From positions 62,001-126,000 of the forward strand of contig WNNJ02000511.1 of the NCBI GenBank assembly GCA_012934845.2: 64,000 nt of DNA, in the 5' to 3' direction. This DNA comes from Pomphorhynchus laevis. Taxonomy: Eukaryota > Acanthocephala > Palaeacanthocephala > Echinorhynchida > Pomphorhynchidae. Positions 19,901-32,597 of this stretch are shown in pieces. The notes under the pieces are model-generated. The model saw only the letters and a program-made list of their open reading frames with translations, was not told the origin of the DNA and made no database searches. A program made the position numbers and the translations under genes. Numbering within the stretch: the first letter of the stretch is position 1; each line of letters starts with the position of its first letter.

Positions 19901-22900
19901 TCAGATCGATGGCTTGGCAATGGGCAAACCTCTTGCCCATAGATCGATGGCTAGGCAATGGGAGGACGTAAGAAAACAGCTAAGAACGACAACAACTATG
20001 AAGCGGAAGGACATCCTTTCCGATGTCCATTCTCCACCCACCGACGCTGTTACCATATACACTTCTCATCCCACGATGTTTACTCCTTCAGATCCATCCT
20101 CTCGACTCTTGTTCCTGTGGATAAACCATTATTTTTCAAGGACATCTCTCCTATCGCATTCATCCGCCTAAACTAATCTTCTCAATCTAACCCTTCTAAA
20201 CCCCTCTCCTGAAAATTGTTTTCAAGCATCACTCTCACGCGTCCCCTATCCTCTCTCAACGATTTAAACTCATGTCATCTTTAACCACCCGAATTTTCCC
20301 TGATCGCACCCTTCTGAAATTGCTCAACTCTCTTCTACCCAAATCCAAAAACGCCGTCGCGAGGAAAACGGCGAAACATCTCTCTCCATCCGAAACATAT
20401 ACGGAAATTTTCAAGTTGTCAACACCCGCCCCAAAATTCGATGGCGCTCCATCTCCTCTATGTGTCTTCTCCGCTAGACACTTTTACCACCACACACGGT
20501 TTCCGCCTCGGCCTCCTCAACACTAGATCTATTTTCAATAAATCCGATTTTATCCTCAACCTATTCACCAAGCAATTCATCGATCTCTTCTGCCTCACAG
20601 AATCCTGGCACTCAGATACCGACGACTTCTCCATTCGCCGTATGCTCTCTGCCGGTTGCTCACTAGTCAAATTCGCCCGCATCCTCAGCTCACTCCTTTC
20701 TAAATTATCTAATCATGACGGCATTGTCGCATTTGCCCATCACCCCGCGTCTATTCGCAAAATCACTCCCCCTTTCAGTCCTTGCTCTTTTGAATTGCTC
20801 ACTTGTCGTTCTTCTATCCCGATCACTTTAGATCTCGCCATTGTTTACCGCCATGGTTCATCAGCTCCTACATTCTTTTTTTACCAAACTCGTTAACTTC
20901 CTTTCTCATTGTTCTTTATCCATAATCCCTTCATTCGTTCTAGGCGACTTCAACATCCGCCTAAACCGCCCCTCTTCTACCGATTCCATCCGGTTCATCA
21001 GCATTCTATCCAACTAAGAATACAAACTCATCTCCACTGACCCCACATATATCTTTGGCGGTGCACTTAACATCATCGCTGTCCCTGATCGTTTTGCTGC
21101 CTACACCTCACTGTCCATATCCGATCTTGGTCTATCCGATCACTTTCTCGTCACCCTTGATCTCGCTTCCAATCACTCCTCGCTTCACACACCTACCGTC
21201 CTACGTCGCCCTTGGAGACAACTTGACCTCCCCCTTCCCCGCTCCACCTTACTTAAATCGTCTCTATCTTCTCACGCAATGACATCATCCCCTCCTCACA
21301 ATCTTGCCTTTCTTTTCGACTCTGAATTCACATCCACTCTCGATATTCTCTTGCCCTTCAAGACTAACCCTCATCGTCGCTTGCACCGTGCCCCATGGTT
21401 TGACATCCAATGCCTACTCTCAAAGTGTCGACTCTGTCATGCTTTTCGAGTCTATCACCGCTCTCTCAGACGTGATTTCCGCTCGATCACTCCGCCTTTC
21501 CGTGATTCCTATCTTGCTCTTCGCCGGACTCATCTCCACCTAATACGTACCAAATGCAACTCCTTCCGGCAGCATAAAATCAACGCTTTATTAAACTTTA
21601 AGTCTCTCTAACATACTTTTTACTCAATTCTTTTTCGCTCCTCTTCGTCTTGCAACATCAATCCCCATGATTATTAGTCATTTCTTCAGACCAAAGTACC
21701 TACGTTACTCTCTCACAACCCCGTAGCTATTCCATCTAACTGCCACTCGCCTCATCCTGCCGGAACTCTTTCATATTCCCCTGTCTCACCTGCCGAAGTC
21801 TCATCCATAATAATGTTCTTGCCCAACAAAACCTCACTTGCTTATCCCTTGCCTACCCCATTCTTAAATCCATATGCTCATCGATATCCCCTTTTCTCAC
21901 AACCTTGTTTAACTCGTCCATCCACAGCCGTATCTTCCCTTCACACTGGAAATCCGCAATCGCTGGTCCCATACTTAAGAAACAATCGCTCGACCTCGCA
22001 CTTCCTTCTAGCTATCGCCCAATTTTACTCCTCCGTACTCTTTCCAAGCTCTTAGAGCGCCTTATCTTAATGCAGATCAGGGTTTATCTATATTCATATA
22101 ATCTGTACCCTCCTTTCCAATCCGCTTTCCTCTCTAATCACTCCTTAGAAATCGCCTGTATGAAAGTTTACAACAATCTACTCATTTCTCATGACAAGAC
22201 TTTATATAGTGTTCTCATATCCTTCGACCTCTCATCCACCTTTGACATCGTCGACCACTCCATCCTCCTTTATCGCCTTCATTATGATTATAGCTTTTCT
22301 TCCTCCTCTGTAGCATGGTTTGCCTCATATCTATCGACCGTACTTTTCGAGTCTTTTCAAATTCATCATCCTCTCCTCTCATCCCTATTTTCTGTGGGGT
22401 CCCACAAGGTTCAGTCCTAGGACTCCTGCGTTTCTCTCTTCTACTCGGCGATCTCTCTCCAGTTATCAAACCTTACTCTTTTAACGTCATGCAATACGCC
22501 GATGACATCCTCATATATGCTCATGCACCAGCACATTAAATACACGATATCGGCAATTCTGCATCCAACTGTCTTTATTTTATCTACAAACGTCTCTCCC
22601 ATCTTCGTCGTTCTAAACCCAGACAACTCTAAAATAATGTGAATCCTCCCCCGTCAACCTAACATATCTCCTCCCCTGTATCTTTTGCATCATCAATCAT
22701 CCCCATAGTCCAATCTCACTTTCTTATGCTTCCATTTTGATGATCACCTTTCCCATAAACCCTTCGTTCGTAACAAGGTCTGCTCGTATAATTAAATTAT
22801 CCGAGACATCCGCCCTATCCGCCCTCTTAACGATTTCCGTTCTTGTATATATTTTCTTTCATTACTTTTTTCCCTAAAATCGATTACTGCCTCAATATTT

Positions 22901-23365
22901 TCGCCAATTCTCCAAAATCCATCATCCTACCCCTACTACACATCATCAACTCCGCCGTTTCAGTGCTCATACGTCTCCGTCGCTTTGATCACACATCCAC
23001 ATTTCTTGCCCAACACTCCTGGCCTACCATCCACATCCGCATACAACTCCACCTTCTTCTCGTAACTTTTCGTCTCATCGCTGTCGGCTATCCATCGTTC
23101 ATCAACCTTTCTTTCTTAGACGACACTCGTCCCACCTCTCTCTATCACTGCGTTCCCTAATACCCTCTTACTCTACGTTACCAATTACTGTAACAATTAC
23201 GGTCTCCGATCCTTCCTCGTCGCCGCCCCACTAGCATTGAATCATGAGAGTGGGGCGGCGAATTGCATTCGCCTCCCACCTCCTCGAAACATGATTTAGT
23301 TTTTTGTTGTGGTCATGTAAGCGTGTGCCGGCACGCATTTGCCACGTAAAAATAAATCTTTTTAT
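19900..23365 (+). mobile_element. CR1/L2-like LINE, nearly full length, decayed
   Basis: Plus strand, C-rich in coding sense. 19958-20270 corresponds to an ORF1-like region (PVDKPLFFKDISPIAFIRLN). The endonuclease opens near 20500 (LGLLNTRSIFNKSDFIL) and has a GDFN-type core near 20945. Reverse-transcriptase motifs are FDLSSTFDIVDHSILLYRL (about 22220-22275), CGVPQGSVLG (about 22390-22420) and QYADDILIYAHA (about 22491-22526). The C-terminal part includes FANSPKSIILPLLHIINSAV. The 3' end is TGCCGGCACGCATTTGCCAC then AATAAA-type sequence. At least eight stops or frameshifts are present. The inverted copy at 53972-57440 aligns along its length. Confidence 0.8.
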
Positions 23366-23612
23366 TTTAAGAATGCGAAATTTAAATCTTTAGCGTATAT
23401 AAAAAGAGTTTTTGGTCAAGAGAAAATACTATATCATATAGGAATATATTTTGTTAGTAACAAGTGGAATTCGGTTTTTTAGAGTTTAACAATAAAATAA
23501 AAATAGTAGTGACGTACACATTTTTTACAGAAAATTGCCTAAACTCCACAACTTATTTAAAGTAAGCCTAAGTTTTACAAAGATGCCATTGTTTAAAAGA
23601 CACCCTGTAAAA
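23366..23612. other. AT-rich spacer
   Basis: No coding signal. It lies between the LINE 3' end and the Penelope-like endonuclease remnant. Confidence 0.5.
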
Positions 23613-24300
23613 AAATGTTAACAGGTATGTGTTGGTCAAACTGGTCAGGGTTTGGTTCAAAGTATTAAACAACATAATTATAATGTACATAAGGAGACTA
23701 CTTCTAGTGCTGCTGCTCAGCATTTTTCGAATTTGAGTCATTCCATTGATTTTAAAACTTTATCTATTTTATCATTTGAAAGTAACTTGTTATCTCGCAT
23801 TATTCATGAAGCGTATTTTATCAAAAAATGAACCTAATTATGCTTAATAATAAATCTGATTTCAACCTTAAATTAAATTATAATTAATTATTCTAATATT
23901 ACATTATTTTAATTTTTAATTCGTATGTTTATATCATTTATTTTATAATTTTGTTTTGGATGTTTTCTTTATATTTATTTTTTATTTTTTATCATTTGAA
24001 AGTAACTTATTATCTCGCATTATTCAAAAAGCGTATTTTATTAAAAATGAACCTAATTTAATGCTTAATAATAAATTTGATTTGAAACTTTAACAAAAAT
24101 TATAATTTATTATTCAAATATTACATTATTTTAAGTTTTAATTAGTATGTTTATATCACTTATTTTATTATTTTGTTTTGGATGTTTTCTTTATATTTTT
24201 TTTTCTTTTTACTTTGTTTTCTTTTCAACGCGTGCTGTTTAATTTTGTTGTATGCATGCTTTGTTTTCAGTATTTTCTTTTTAGGTAGAAATTCAGGACA
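23613..24300 (+). mobile_element. Penelope-like element 3' part: GIY-YIG endonuclease and tail
   Basis: 23625-23831 encodes VCVGQTGQGLVQSIKQHNYN, then SSAAAQHFSNLSHSIDF, then ESNLLSRIIHEAYFIKK and a stop. This matches the C-terminal half of the GIY-YIG endonuclease of Penelope-like elements: the GQT motif, the xxIKxHN helix, the H in SxAAxH and the late E. The usual R of the RIKxH helix is S here. About 220 bases later (23988-24055) the end of the domain is repeated (ESNLLSRIIQKAYFIKN), followed by the same 3' region, so this is a tandem 3' duplication. The 3' region to about 24300 recurs at 28360-28575. Confidence 0.65.
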
Positions 24301-26690
24301 CTGGTACTGATCCGGGCTCAGTTGCTTTGCTTGATGCAATGAATGAACTTTGTCTATCTTAACACGTCAGTAAATTCACTATACTTTGTTCTTCTTCGAA
24401 CTCACTTCTTAATTTAGTTCTGACAACCTCAGAAGCGTTTATTGAGTCTATTAAACATTTGGATTCCATTATTCTATTGATAAATATTAATACCTATTGC
24501 CCTATATGTAAATCTTCGGTTAGGCGGATAAATCATTTCAGAACTGACGTAGATAGTGCCAGGCAATGTTTAATATGGTGTTCTTGGCCGGACGCATTCA
24601 CTGTTGGAGTGGAACAGGTCTGGATATATTTCAGGAACACACTTTGTGGCATTCTAACTAGATTCTCTCCTACATCTTGTTTTAAAACTGACCATCGTTT
24701 TGTATGGTTTGGCTATGATGTTAAGAAAGCGATATCTGTATGTCAAAAGATGTTCAAATCTTATAAAGTCGGATATGCAAGTTTTGACGATTATAGACGT
24801 ATCCGCAGTAAAGCATTGTGGTACAAAAGATGTAGCAGGGCAAGTTTCGAAAAGGCTATCACTGATAATTATTGTTCAAATCCATGAGAATTCTTTAATT
24901 ACATTACTAAACGTCAAAACAGTTTTCAAAAACTTTCTCGATCAGAAATCGTGACGGTATGTCCTTGTCTAATGAGCGAGAAATAGCAAACGAATTCGCA
25001 CGAGAATTTTCTATCCTTTCAAAGGCGTCATCAATACCATCGACTTATCTGCCTAGTAATTGTATCATAGAGTATACGTATTTTCCTGCTTCGCTAAGTG
25101 CTCTATCAATTTTTCATAACCTAATGTGTTTAAAAAAGTCGGCATGTTCTGGTCCTGATAATTTACCGTCCATATTTCTAAGTCATATTGCTGATATCAT
25201 CTACATTCCACTCCACAACATATTATTGGCCTCCGCCCCACTGGCACAGGTACCTGATGCGTGGAAAGGCTCGATAATTACTCCAGTATTCAAAAAGAAG
25301 GATCGCACAGATCCTAAATCTATAGGCCACTAAGCCTTACGTGTGTGTTGTCGAATATTTGAACGGCTGCTCTTTAAGCAATTAATTGCACACCTTGAAG
25401 CTGAGGATATACTTTTCGATACTCAACATGGCTTTCGTAAGGGTCACTCCACAACTACTAATTTAATGATATATCACGAACATTGGATGCGCTGTCTGGA
25501 TTTAGGTACTCCTGTCGATGCCATGTTCTTTGATTTTTCAAAGGCTTTTGACACTATGGTACACGCTCATTTGATCAAAAAAATTATCAATATTGGATAG
25601 GACTGGCATAGTATATGGTGGATCAAGGAGTATCTTTCTAACAGATACTGTTATGTTAGGGTAAATTCCACTTTGTTTAATCGTTTTCCTTTGAATTGTG
25701 GCGTCCCTCAAGGATCTGTAATAGGGTCCACACTGTTCAGAATATGCATCAATGATCTGCTTCCACATGTAAAATCTCGATGCTTGCTTTACGCTGATGA
25801 CCAAAAGATTTGGCATCCAGTTGAGTCAAATAAAGATGCTCAATTACTCCAAGCTGATATTGATACTGTATATTCCATGGCGGCTTCCAATGGTCTCCAG
25901 CTCAATAACAAAAAATGTGCTTCAATGTGTATCTCTCGATCGAAACATAGCAACGTAGAGTTTACCACTTTGATGATGTAGCCATATCGATAACTGTCTC
26001 ATATAAGGATCTTGGTGTTTGGGTACGACAAGATTTATGCACTCACATGCATACCGACTTCGTGTGCTCACAGGTTAGACGAGTCGTTGGTCTTCTCCGC
26101 CGGTCGCTTTTAAACGTTGATATTTCTTGTTTTAGGACCATTTCTAACGCTTTGATTCTAAGTATACTTTTATATGCTTAACCGTGTTGTTACCCTATTA
26201 TTAAGGAGGAATGTAATCGCCTAGAAAATGTTTATTGCTCCGCCACGAGATTAGTCCGTATTATCAGACATTTTGAATATAGGGATATACTTAGGTATCT
26301 AAAAATACATAGTCTTAGTTTCATGCGAATTCGTGCTGGCATGTGCCTCGTATGGCATATTTTACATACTAATGATCATCCATTGCGTCACTTGTTGATA
26401 TTGGGAGATCAGTCTTTACTACGCGGACATTCCATATCTTAAAACACTACGCCTATGCCTTTTAAATGCGAAGGAAGATTCCTGCGCCGATCACTTCTGC
26501 CAATTTCATTTGTAGATTTATCAGTCGTTGTGGTACTCATCGACCAACATATCTCTACATTCTTCCCCCACCTCGTAGTTTTTTAAATACGAAGGAAGAT
26601 TCTTGCGCCGATCATTCTGCGAATTTAATTTGTAGATTTATCAGTCGTTGTAGTACTCATCGATCAGCCCATCTCCAGTTCTGAAAGAAA
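24300..26690 (+). mobile_element. Jockey/CR1-type LINE, 5'-truncated and decayed
   Basis: The endonuclease second half starts near 24310 (SVALLDAMNELCLS; SLLNLVLTTSEAFI). The linker has the LINE phrase KKSACSGPDNLPSIFLSHIA (25129-25190). Reverse-transcriptase blocks are FDTQHGFRKGHSTTTNL, FFDFSKAFDTM (about 25530), CGVPQGSVIGS (about 25695) and LLYADDQKIW (about 25785). A 121-bp direct duplication (26461 and 26582) lies in the C-terminal part. At least six stops or frameshifts occur. The ADDxKIW motif ties it to the minus-strand element at 50790-52500. Confidence 0.75.
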
Positions 26691-26799
26691 TAAGTTAGTG
26701 CCTGCGCTGTAAACGCCTGATGACCTAGGATCTGTATAGTTGTATGACTTAATATTTTCTTCACTTAATAGATCGATTGCTTGAGGGAGTTGGTAAGCT

Positions 26800-28077
26800 T
26801 CTTGATTAGTGGTTGAAGGTCCCACTTGATATTCGGTAATGTGGGTCGATTATTCACCATCTGGTAGTGGATCAATATCTCGTGTGCGCACAGTAGAGAC
26901 ACGGTTAAAACGCCGCAAGGGGGACGATAATAATTAGGCTTGATATTAGCACATGTGACGCATGATCATATTACGTCACCAAAATCGTCCAAAGAGAATG
27001 GTAAAGTCTTAGCCCTAACGTAATGTCACGACCTTGTTTGCCCTGGATGACACAGCGAGCGGTACAATTTAAGCAAATCTGCCTGTGAAATAGTCACGCT
27101 AGAATATGTCAAACGAGATAATGCATCTGCAGTCTTGTTTTCCTTATCTGGGCGGTAAACAATTTCGAAGCAAAACTGTGAAAGCGCTAAACGCCAACCT
27201 TTTATTTTTCATTCTTAATACGATTCAACAGTGATGACATCATGTAAGTCATCGATCTTTGGTTTGTTGTAATACGAAATGGTCTACAAATAAAGTGATG
27301 TGTCCATTCTCTAAGAGCCTCTATGATAGCCAGTGCCTCCAGTTCAATTGCTGGATGTAGCTTCTCGTGTTCGGATAGCACTCGTGACAATAACACTACA
27401 AGTTTACGGCATTGATTTAATGTCGCAGCTATTTCAACTTTCGAGGCATCTGTCTCTATCTCGAACAGCAAACTTTCAAGTATACATGAACGGCATGCAC
27501 ATAACAAGGCTTCCTTAGCATATTTTGAACTAGCTGATTCCGCGTTACACATAGGCAAATCAGTTTATCGGTCAAAATCGCGATACGATCTGCAAAACAT
27601 GGTATCTATCTGCAATAATAAGTAAGTAATCCAAGTAAATTGCGATGTTCCGTGATATTCGCAGGTTGTTTATGTCAATAATAAGTGTAGTACGTAGTGC
27701 ATTGGTTCTAACATATTTATTTCTTAAACACTGTCCCAGAACACTTATAGACTCAGATACCAAGATACTCTTACTCATTGAATGTTATCCGATATTTCTT
27801 AGCTACATATGTAAACTATCTCAAATTAACATCATGCTTTTCACGATAGGTCTTCGCAATCATAATGTCATTAAGGCATGAAAATACGCCGTTCAATTTT
27901 TCTCGTTGAATTAATGTGTTCATTATACGTTGAAACACAGCAGCCACATTAATGAGTCCAAAGGGAACACGCTTATATTGGCATATACCACCAGCGGTCT
28001 CGAAAGCCGTGAACTCTTTTTCGAATTGTAATATTAGAATTTGGTTGTAAGCATCTTTTATATCTAGGTACACGAAA
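26800..28077 (-). mobile_element. Ty3/gypsy LTR-retrotransposon fossil (partial)
   Basis: Minus strand, broken and incomplete. In order it shows a reverse-transcriptase part (VYLDIKDAYNQI; YKRVPFGLINVAAVFQRIMN), an RNase H part (LFEIETDAS; HPAIELEALAIIEALREWTH), a linker (IVYRPDKENKTADALSRLTY) and a hint of the integrase zinc-binding region. No terminal repeats are recognised. Several breaks are present and it looks old. Its upstream edge abuts a LINE ORF1 piece in the same orientation. Confidence 0.75.
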
Positions 28078-28327
28078 TTTATTTCTGATTCATGAAATTT
28101 GTCCGAATTGAACAGGATTCGGTCGGCATATTTCGCAATAAATGGTCTTAACAAGACATTGAAAAAATTGTGCCTTTCCAGAGGTTGTGACATTGAGATA
28201 ACAATAAGGTTTTTAAGTTTAGGGATTGAGGGAGTACCCCCTCTCCCGGCAAATTAACAGCAGAAAAATCACTTACTTGTTTTTCAGGAATTGTAGAAAT
28301 AAACGTTTTACCTTTCGAAATGTCCAT
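28078..28327 (-). pseudogene. LINE ORF1 start fragment, same family as the array
   Basis: The minus-strand start (ATG near 28327) gives MDISKGKTFISTIPEK. One frame over, QPLERHNFFNVLLRPFIAKY and ADRILFNSDKFHESEI follow. These match LVPLERQNMFNVFIRGFAD and RILFNAIKYYESEI in the ORF1 at 32598. One frameshift separates the two parts. The sequence then passes directly into the Ty3/gypsy fossil at about 28077, so only the first 80 or so codons of ORF1 survive. Confidence 0.7.
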
Positions 28328-28359
28328 TTTGCTTGAATTGTTTCCTTTTTAAGCTCCGC

Positions 28360-28575
28360 AACTGTTTAAATTTTTAATTATAATTAATTACTCTATTATT
28401 ACATTATTTTAATTACTCAATTCATATGTTTTCATCACTTGTTTTTATAATTTTGCTTTTATTTTGTTTTTTTTTCTTTCTTTTTTGTATGTTTCAAAAT
28501 ATATGCTGCTGAAATTTTGTGTATTTTCAGTATTTTCTTTTTCTTTTTAATTAGAAATGCGGGGCACATAATTGT
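28360..28575 (+). mobile_element. Penelope-like 3' region, second copy
   Basis: Matches 24080-24300 in the same orientation: a shared ATTACTCTATTATTACATTATT-type block, then GTTTTTTTTTCTTTC-like runs, TGCTG, CAGTATTTTCTTTTT and TAGAAATnCnGGnCAC. No endonuclease codons are included. It lies between the LINE ORF1 start fragment and the 3' end of array copy 1. Confidence 0.55.
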
Positions 28576-28746
28576 CATTTCGAATACATATTAAAAAACG
28601 CAATTTTGTAAACATTTTATAATAATAAGACTTTATTAATAAAAATACATAAATGGAAGTGTCGTTTAACAAGAAGTCCGTTAAAAAATAAACAGTCAGT
28701 CAACAGAAAAAATAGGTCAACAATTTCTTTGTCTTCTTCCTATTAA

Positions 28747-31202
28747 GGCCTCAAATCAATGGGGATCTGAGCCCCCAACCAATCCAGCACGCCGCTTTCC
28801 GATTGAACCACCCGGGGTCTTTCACCCCCCCCCGAAGAATCCAATCGGTGCGGACGATGTTGGGTAAACGAGAGACGAGGAGCTTAAGAAACCTTAGCCT
28901 TTGCTCTGGGGGACGTCCTCTTGAGAAGAAGACTAATCCCGAGATAGCCCAGGTACCCCAAAGGCGCACCTGGGTTTTCCCATTCAACGACATATGCTGG
29001 GCCTGTTTTAGAGCCACCTAGCTTTCTTCAGGATACGTTTGAGTCTATCCAGGTCGGCTTTCGCTGACCAGTTCACCGAGACGGTGAACCCCAGGTATTT
29101 TACTCGACTTGTGAAGACAGGGAGTGGTTCGGAGGCAAATATATAGGAGAGCGCAGAGAGTGCTAGTCTCTTAAGTTTTTTCTTGGCCGCAGGGGAGCCA
29201 TGAAAGACAACTACCTGCGATTTAGCGGAGTTTAGAACAAGGTTGGATCTAGGCAACTGGTCTTTTAATCTTAAAAAGAAGCGGCTGAGGTCCGAGACTA
29301 CGTCTTTGCACCTGTGTCCAGTGAACAGGGCTGTGGTGTCATCCACGTACACCACTAGACGTTGTTCACGTTTAAATATTTTAAATAAAATAATTGAGGC
29401 AGCAAGATATAAGATTGGAGAAAGTGGTAAACCTTGAGGCACACCCGTAATAGGGTAGAACTGACGCGCATCAGGGTCGTCATCATAATAAAATCGCTTG
29501 GTGTACAGCAGTATCTCCACCCTGTTAACAATTCTCGCAGGCAACCCGAGGGACCTGAGAGAAGAGATAACAAAGGGAATGGAGATGCGGTCAAATGCAG
29601 CGGAAAAATCAAGGAAAACTGCCACAGCTAGCTGATGACTGTTCTCCTGACAAAACCGATGCACTTCACCAACTGCTGAATGAACCGAGCGACCTTTGAC
29701 AAACCCATGGAAACCAGGTGGGATTAAATTTCACCCAATCAGATGATCGCGAATTCTACCCGCAAGCGCTTTTTCGTAGATCGATACGAGGGAATTTTGA
29801 ATCGAAATGGGCCGCAGGTCTTTAGGACAAGAGACCGGAAACTTTTTTGGAATAAAAATTCTCTTGCTTATGTTGATGCCGGCCACATCAGATGGGGTGG
29901 CTAATAGCATTGTGATGGCCACCTCCCTTCTTTGATCGGTTGTCAAAAGCTGACAGACACGAGAAGAGAGTGGAGCGACGGTTTTGGAGGTGCTTGGAAG
30001 AGGCCCCCAGGCGTTGAGAATATCTGTGACAGATAAGTCTCTACTCCTGAAGTCTCCCCAAGGCGGGATTGGTTGCGGAGATTGAGTGGCTCCATAGTTG
30101 TGTAGGGCAAGTGACTCTTCTAAAACTTTATCAAGGCCAATTCTACCGATCCAACCCAAGGCCCTATCCCTCCAACAAGCAAACTTCTCCTTCTTGAAAA
30201 TCTTCCAAAAGGAAGACTGAGAAGGGTTAAGACAAGCAATGCTCGCCCTATCCCTACTCAGCTGGAACCAATATCTGGTGCGCCAGTATTCATTCGAGAG
30301 AGTCTGTCTGGCGGAAGAAGAGAGATTAGGGAGGTTCAGTAGTTTTGCTAGGACCTTGAGTTTCGTCGGAGTGGGATTGAAAATGCGACCTTTATAGGTT
30401 GTCGAAAGCAATGCGGTAGCTTGCGAAGAGAGGTAGGAATTAAATTCGGTTAAATTCTCATTACCAATTCGGGGGAAGCGTTGGATAGCAGCCTGGAAGA
30501 AAGCCACTCTGATCGGGTCAAAGTGGAATCTTCTCCGAAGCAGCGTATCCTCCTCTATCCGCCAACGAATTAAATCATGAGAGGTGGACAGATGTTGACG
30601 CGATTGCTCGGTACAGAGGGGTTTAACAACCACCTCTCGTGGATCAGTAATAAGTCGAGGAGTAAATTCGTTGTTGAGCAATGAAAGGTAAGGGACGGTG
30701 GTTTGTGAATAAGATAACCGTTCCTCACTCTGCGGAGAGCAGCATTAATCCAACGACCAGTTCTGTCGTTGAAGTCACCTAGTACCATGTCATAGCCGCT
30801 ATCGATAATACCATCCAGAAGGTCACGGTTCTTGTGAATCTCTCCTGGACGAATGTAGACGTTGGCTAGACTGAGGCGTTTACCGTTCTTAACGAGTGAA
30901 ACTACTAGACAAGACAGGGCAGGACAAGAGTAATTTAGCAGGAGGGAGGACCTTAAAGAGCATTTAACTAAGGTCAAGAGACCTTGAGATGAAGAGGAGT
31001 GAGGTGGGGTTATGTACGGAGTATAGTGGGAATATACATGCTTAGGGATAAATCGAGTAATGTCCTGGGGGAGACGGATAGACCGCGTCTCCTGAAGGAC
31101 TATAACATCTGCGTCTCTACCAGATAAAAGTCTAAGGGCAGAAGCACCTCCCGAATTCCACTGAAGAATATTCAGTGAAAAAGGCTCAGGTTTACTCACC
31201 AT
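28747..31202 (-). pseudogene. Array LINE copy 1 ORF2 (endonuclease + reverse transcriptase)
   Basis: Starts MVSKPEPFSLNILQWNSGGA. Endonuclease marks are LQETRS, LGDFNDRTGRW and STSHDLIRW. Reverse-transcriptase marks are VFLDFSAAFDRI, GVPQGLPLSP and VVYVDDTTALF, where the usual YADD is YVDD. It ends DPGWFNRKAACWIGWGLRSP. Breaks seen: a frameshift between about 30680 and 30730, an in-frame TGA near 29733 (HLIG*NLIPPG), and a frameshift near 29017. A run of nine or more C on the plus strand (about 28827) changes length relative to copy 5. No RNase H domain is seen. Confidence 0.85.
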
Positions 31203-31206
31203 TGGG

Positions 31207-32466
31207 CTAAATTAGTTGCAAGGGGATGCCAACCTAGACAGAGCTAGGTGCAGGAGGGTTACCCTCCCTGCCACTAGCCCCGTCGCGGGTCGTACCCCCA
31301 GGGCAATATCTTCATTTCCCAGAGAAGCCTTCTTATCCTTGATCATCTTCCCCACCTTGGGGGTGGGACTGTTCTGGCCTAAGCCTCCCTCTTCTTGGAG
31401 TGGGGGGTTTTAAGCTTGTTAGGCAAGGGGGCAGCTGTTGTCCCTACAAAAGAGGATAGCAGAGGTCCAATCATTGTTTGAAATTGCGAAAAAATAGCTC
31501 GTTTCTGGTTATCAAGAAGTTGAATGATGTCAGCGTTTGACATCCGGTCGGCTGGTGAACCAGCAGCAGAGGCGTAGTTGATCGGGGTTCTAGGCTTAAC
31601 AAACAGTTGTTTATATTCTTTAAATCTTCTGCAGCGCCTTGACCAGGCCGGATGTTCCCCTCCACAATTAGCGCAAGAGGGGGAGGCCTGACATCTTTCC
31701 CCTTTTAAAGCATACTGACAATCCCCAGCACCACAAACACCGCATACCAAGGCCTTGCTGCATGTAGAGTACCAGTGGCCCCAGGCATGACACTTGTTAC
31801 AGTGGGGGAATGTGAGTCGGTCTTCGTCAATTAGAGTGAATCCTAAGTTAAAACCTAGGAAAGGATTCGCTGACGATTTAGAAAGAAGCAGACCGGAATC
31901 AAGATCTGTATTTGCAAAAGCCACTGGGAGGGGGTCGCCCCCTTACCTAGGACTTGCCTCACTGATTGGAGGCCATACAATTTTTTCAGAGTTATCAAAT
32001 CTTCTTCTGTTAGAAACAATGGAAAATTAGATATTTTAACTGAGCACTGAAGGGGTTTCAACGTTATGGAACCAGAGTCCAAAAGGTGCTTGTCAAAATA
32101 ATCTTTGTATTCCTTTAATAAAGAGGCATTCGGGAAGGAAACTCTTACAGTATTGTCCAAAATCTTCACTGAATTGAACAGCACCCTGTTTGGATGAATT
32201 GATACAAACTTTCGCAAAAAAGTTGAGAAGAGATTGTGTTTCTCTATTGGTTTTGTTGAATTGATAATGCACAGGTTAGCTAATTTTGGAATCGGGGGTA
32301 GCAGCCCCTTATCTGCATTTAATAAACACGAAACATCACTAACCTGGTTAGAATTGTCTCCAGTAGACGAAAGATTTGAACCATATCGTTCATTTCGACC
32401 ATATTTCATTGTAAAATCACCAAACGTTGTAGAGCTTTGAAGCTCCGATAGCGTTTTAGCATTCAT
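31207..32466 (-). pseudogene. Array LINE copy 1 ORF1 (zinc-knuckle protein)
   Basis: Starts MNAKTLSELQSSTTFGDFTM and holds three zinc knuckles: CNKCHAWGHWYSTC, CGVCGAGDC and CANCGGEHPAWSRRC. This is the arrangement of ORF1 proteins in Jockey/I-group LINEs, which bind the element RNA. One frameshift lies near 31900 and an early stop at 31379 (KKREA). Homology to copy 5 continues past that stop down to about 31207. This copy preserves about 95 N-terminal residues that copy 5 lacks. Confidence 0.8.
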
Positions 32467-32530
32467 TTTTGAAGTGACTTAATTTCAACAATCTACTGTC
32501 CGTAAACATTTTATTGTAATCCCGTTGATA

Positions 32531-32597
32531 GCAGGAGCTGTCGAAATATCCAGTAAACGGAGTAATTGTCAAAAATATAATCAGTAATCTTTAAAAA
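32531..32597. other. Head-to-head LINE junction
   Basis: Only about 130 bases separate the ORF1 start codons of copy 1 (minus, 32466) and copy 2 (plus, 32598). They must contain both 5' untranslated regions or their remnants. I see no clear palindrome marking the exact join. Confidence 0.6.

Larger units (their letters stand above)
28605..32530 (-). mobile_element. Array LINE copy 1 (minus strand, near full length)
   Basis: A two-ORF non-LTR retrotransposon: ORF1 with zinc knuckles (32466 to about 31207), ORF2 with endonuclease and reverse transcriptase (31202-28747), and a 3' tail ending TTTTTATTAATAAAGTC on the minus strand. The layout fits the Jockey/R1/I group of APE-type LINEs. It is head-to-head with copy 2, the ORF1 start codons being about 130 bases apart. 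Both ORFs carry a few breaks. The sequence is closest to copy 5. Confidence 0.85.
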
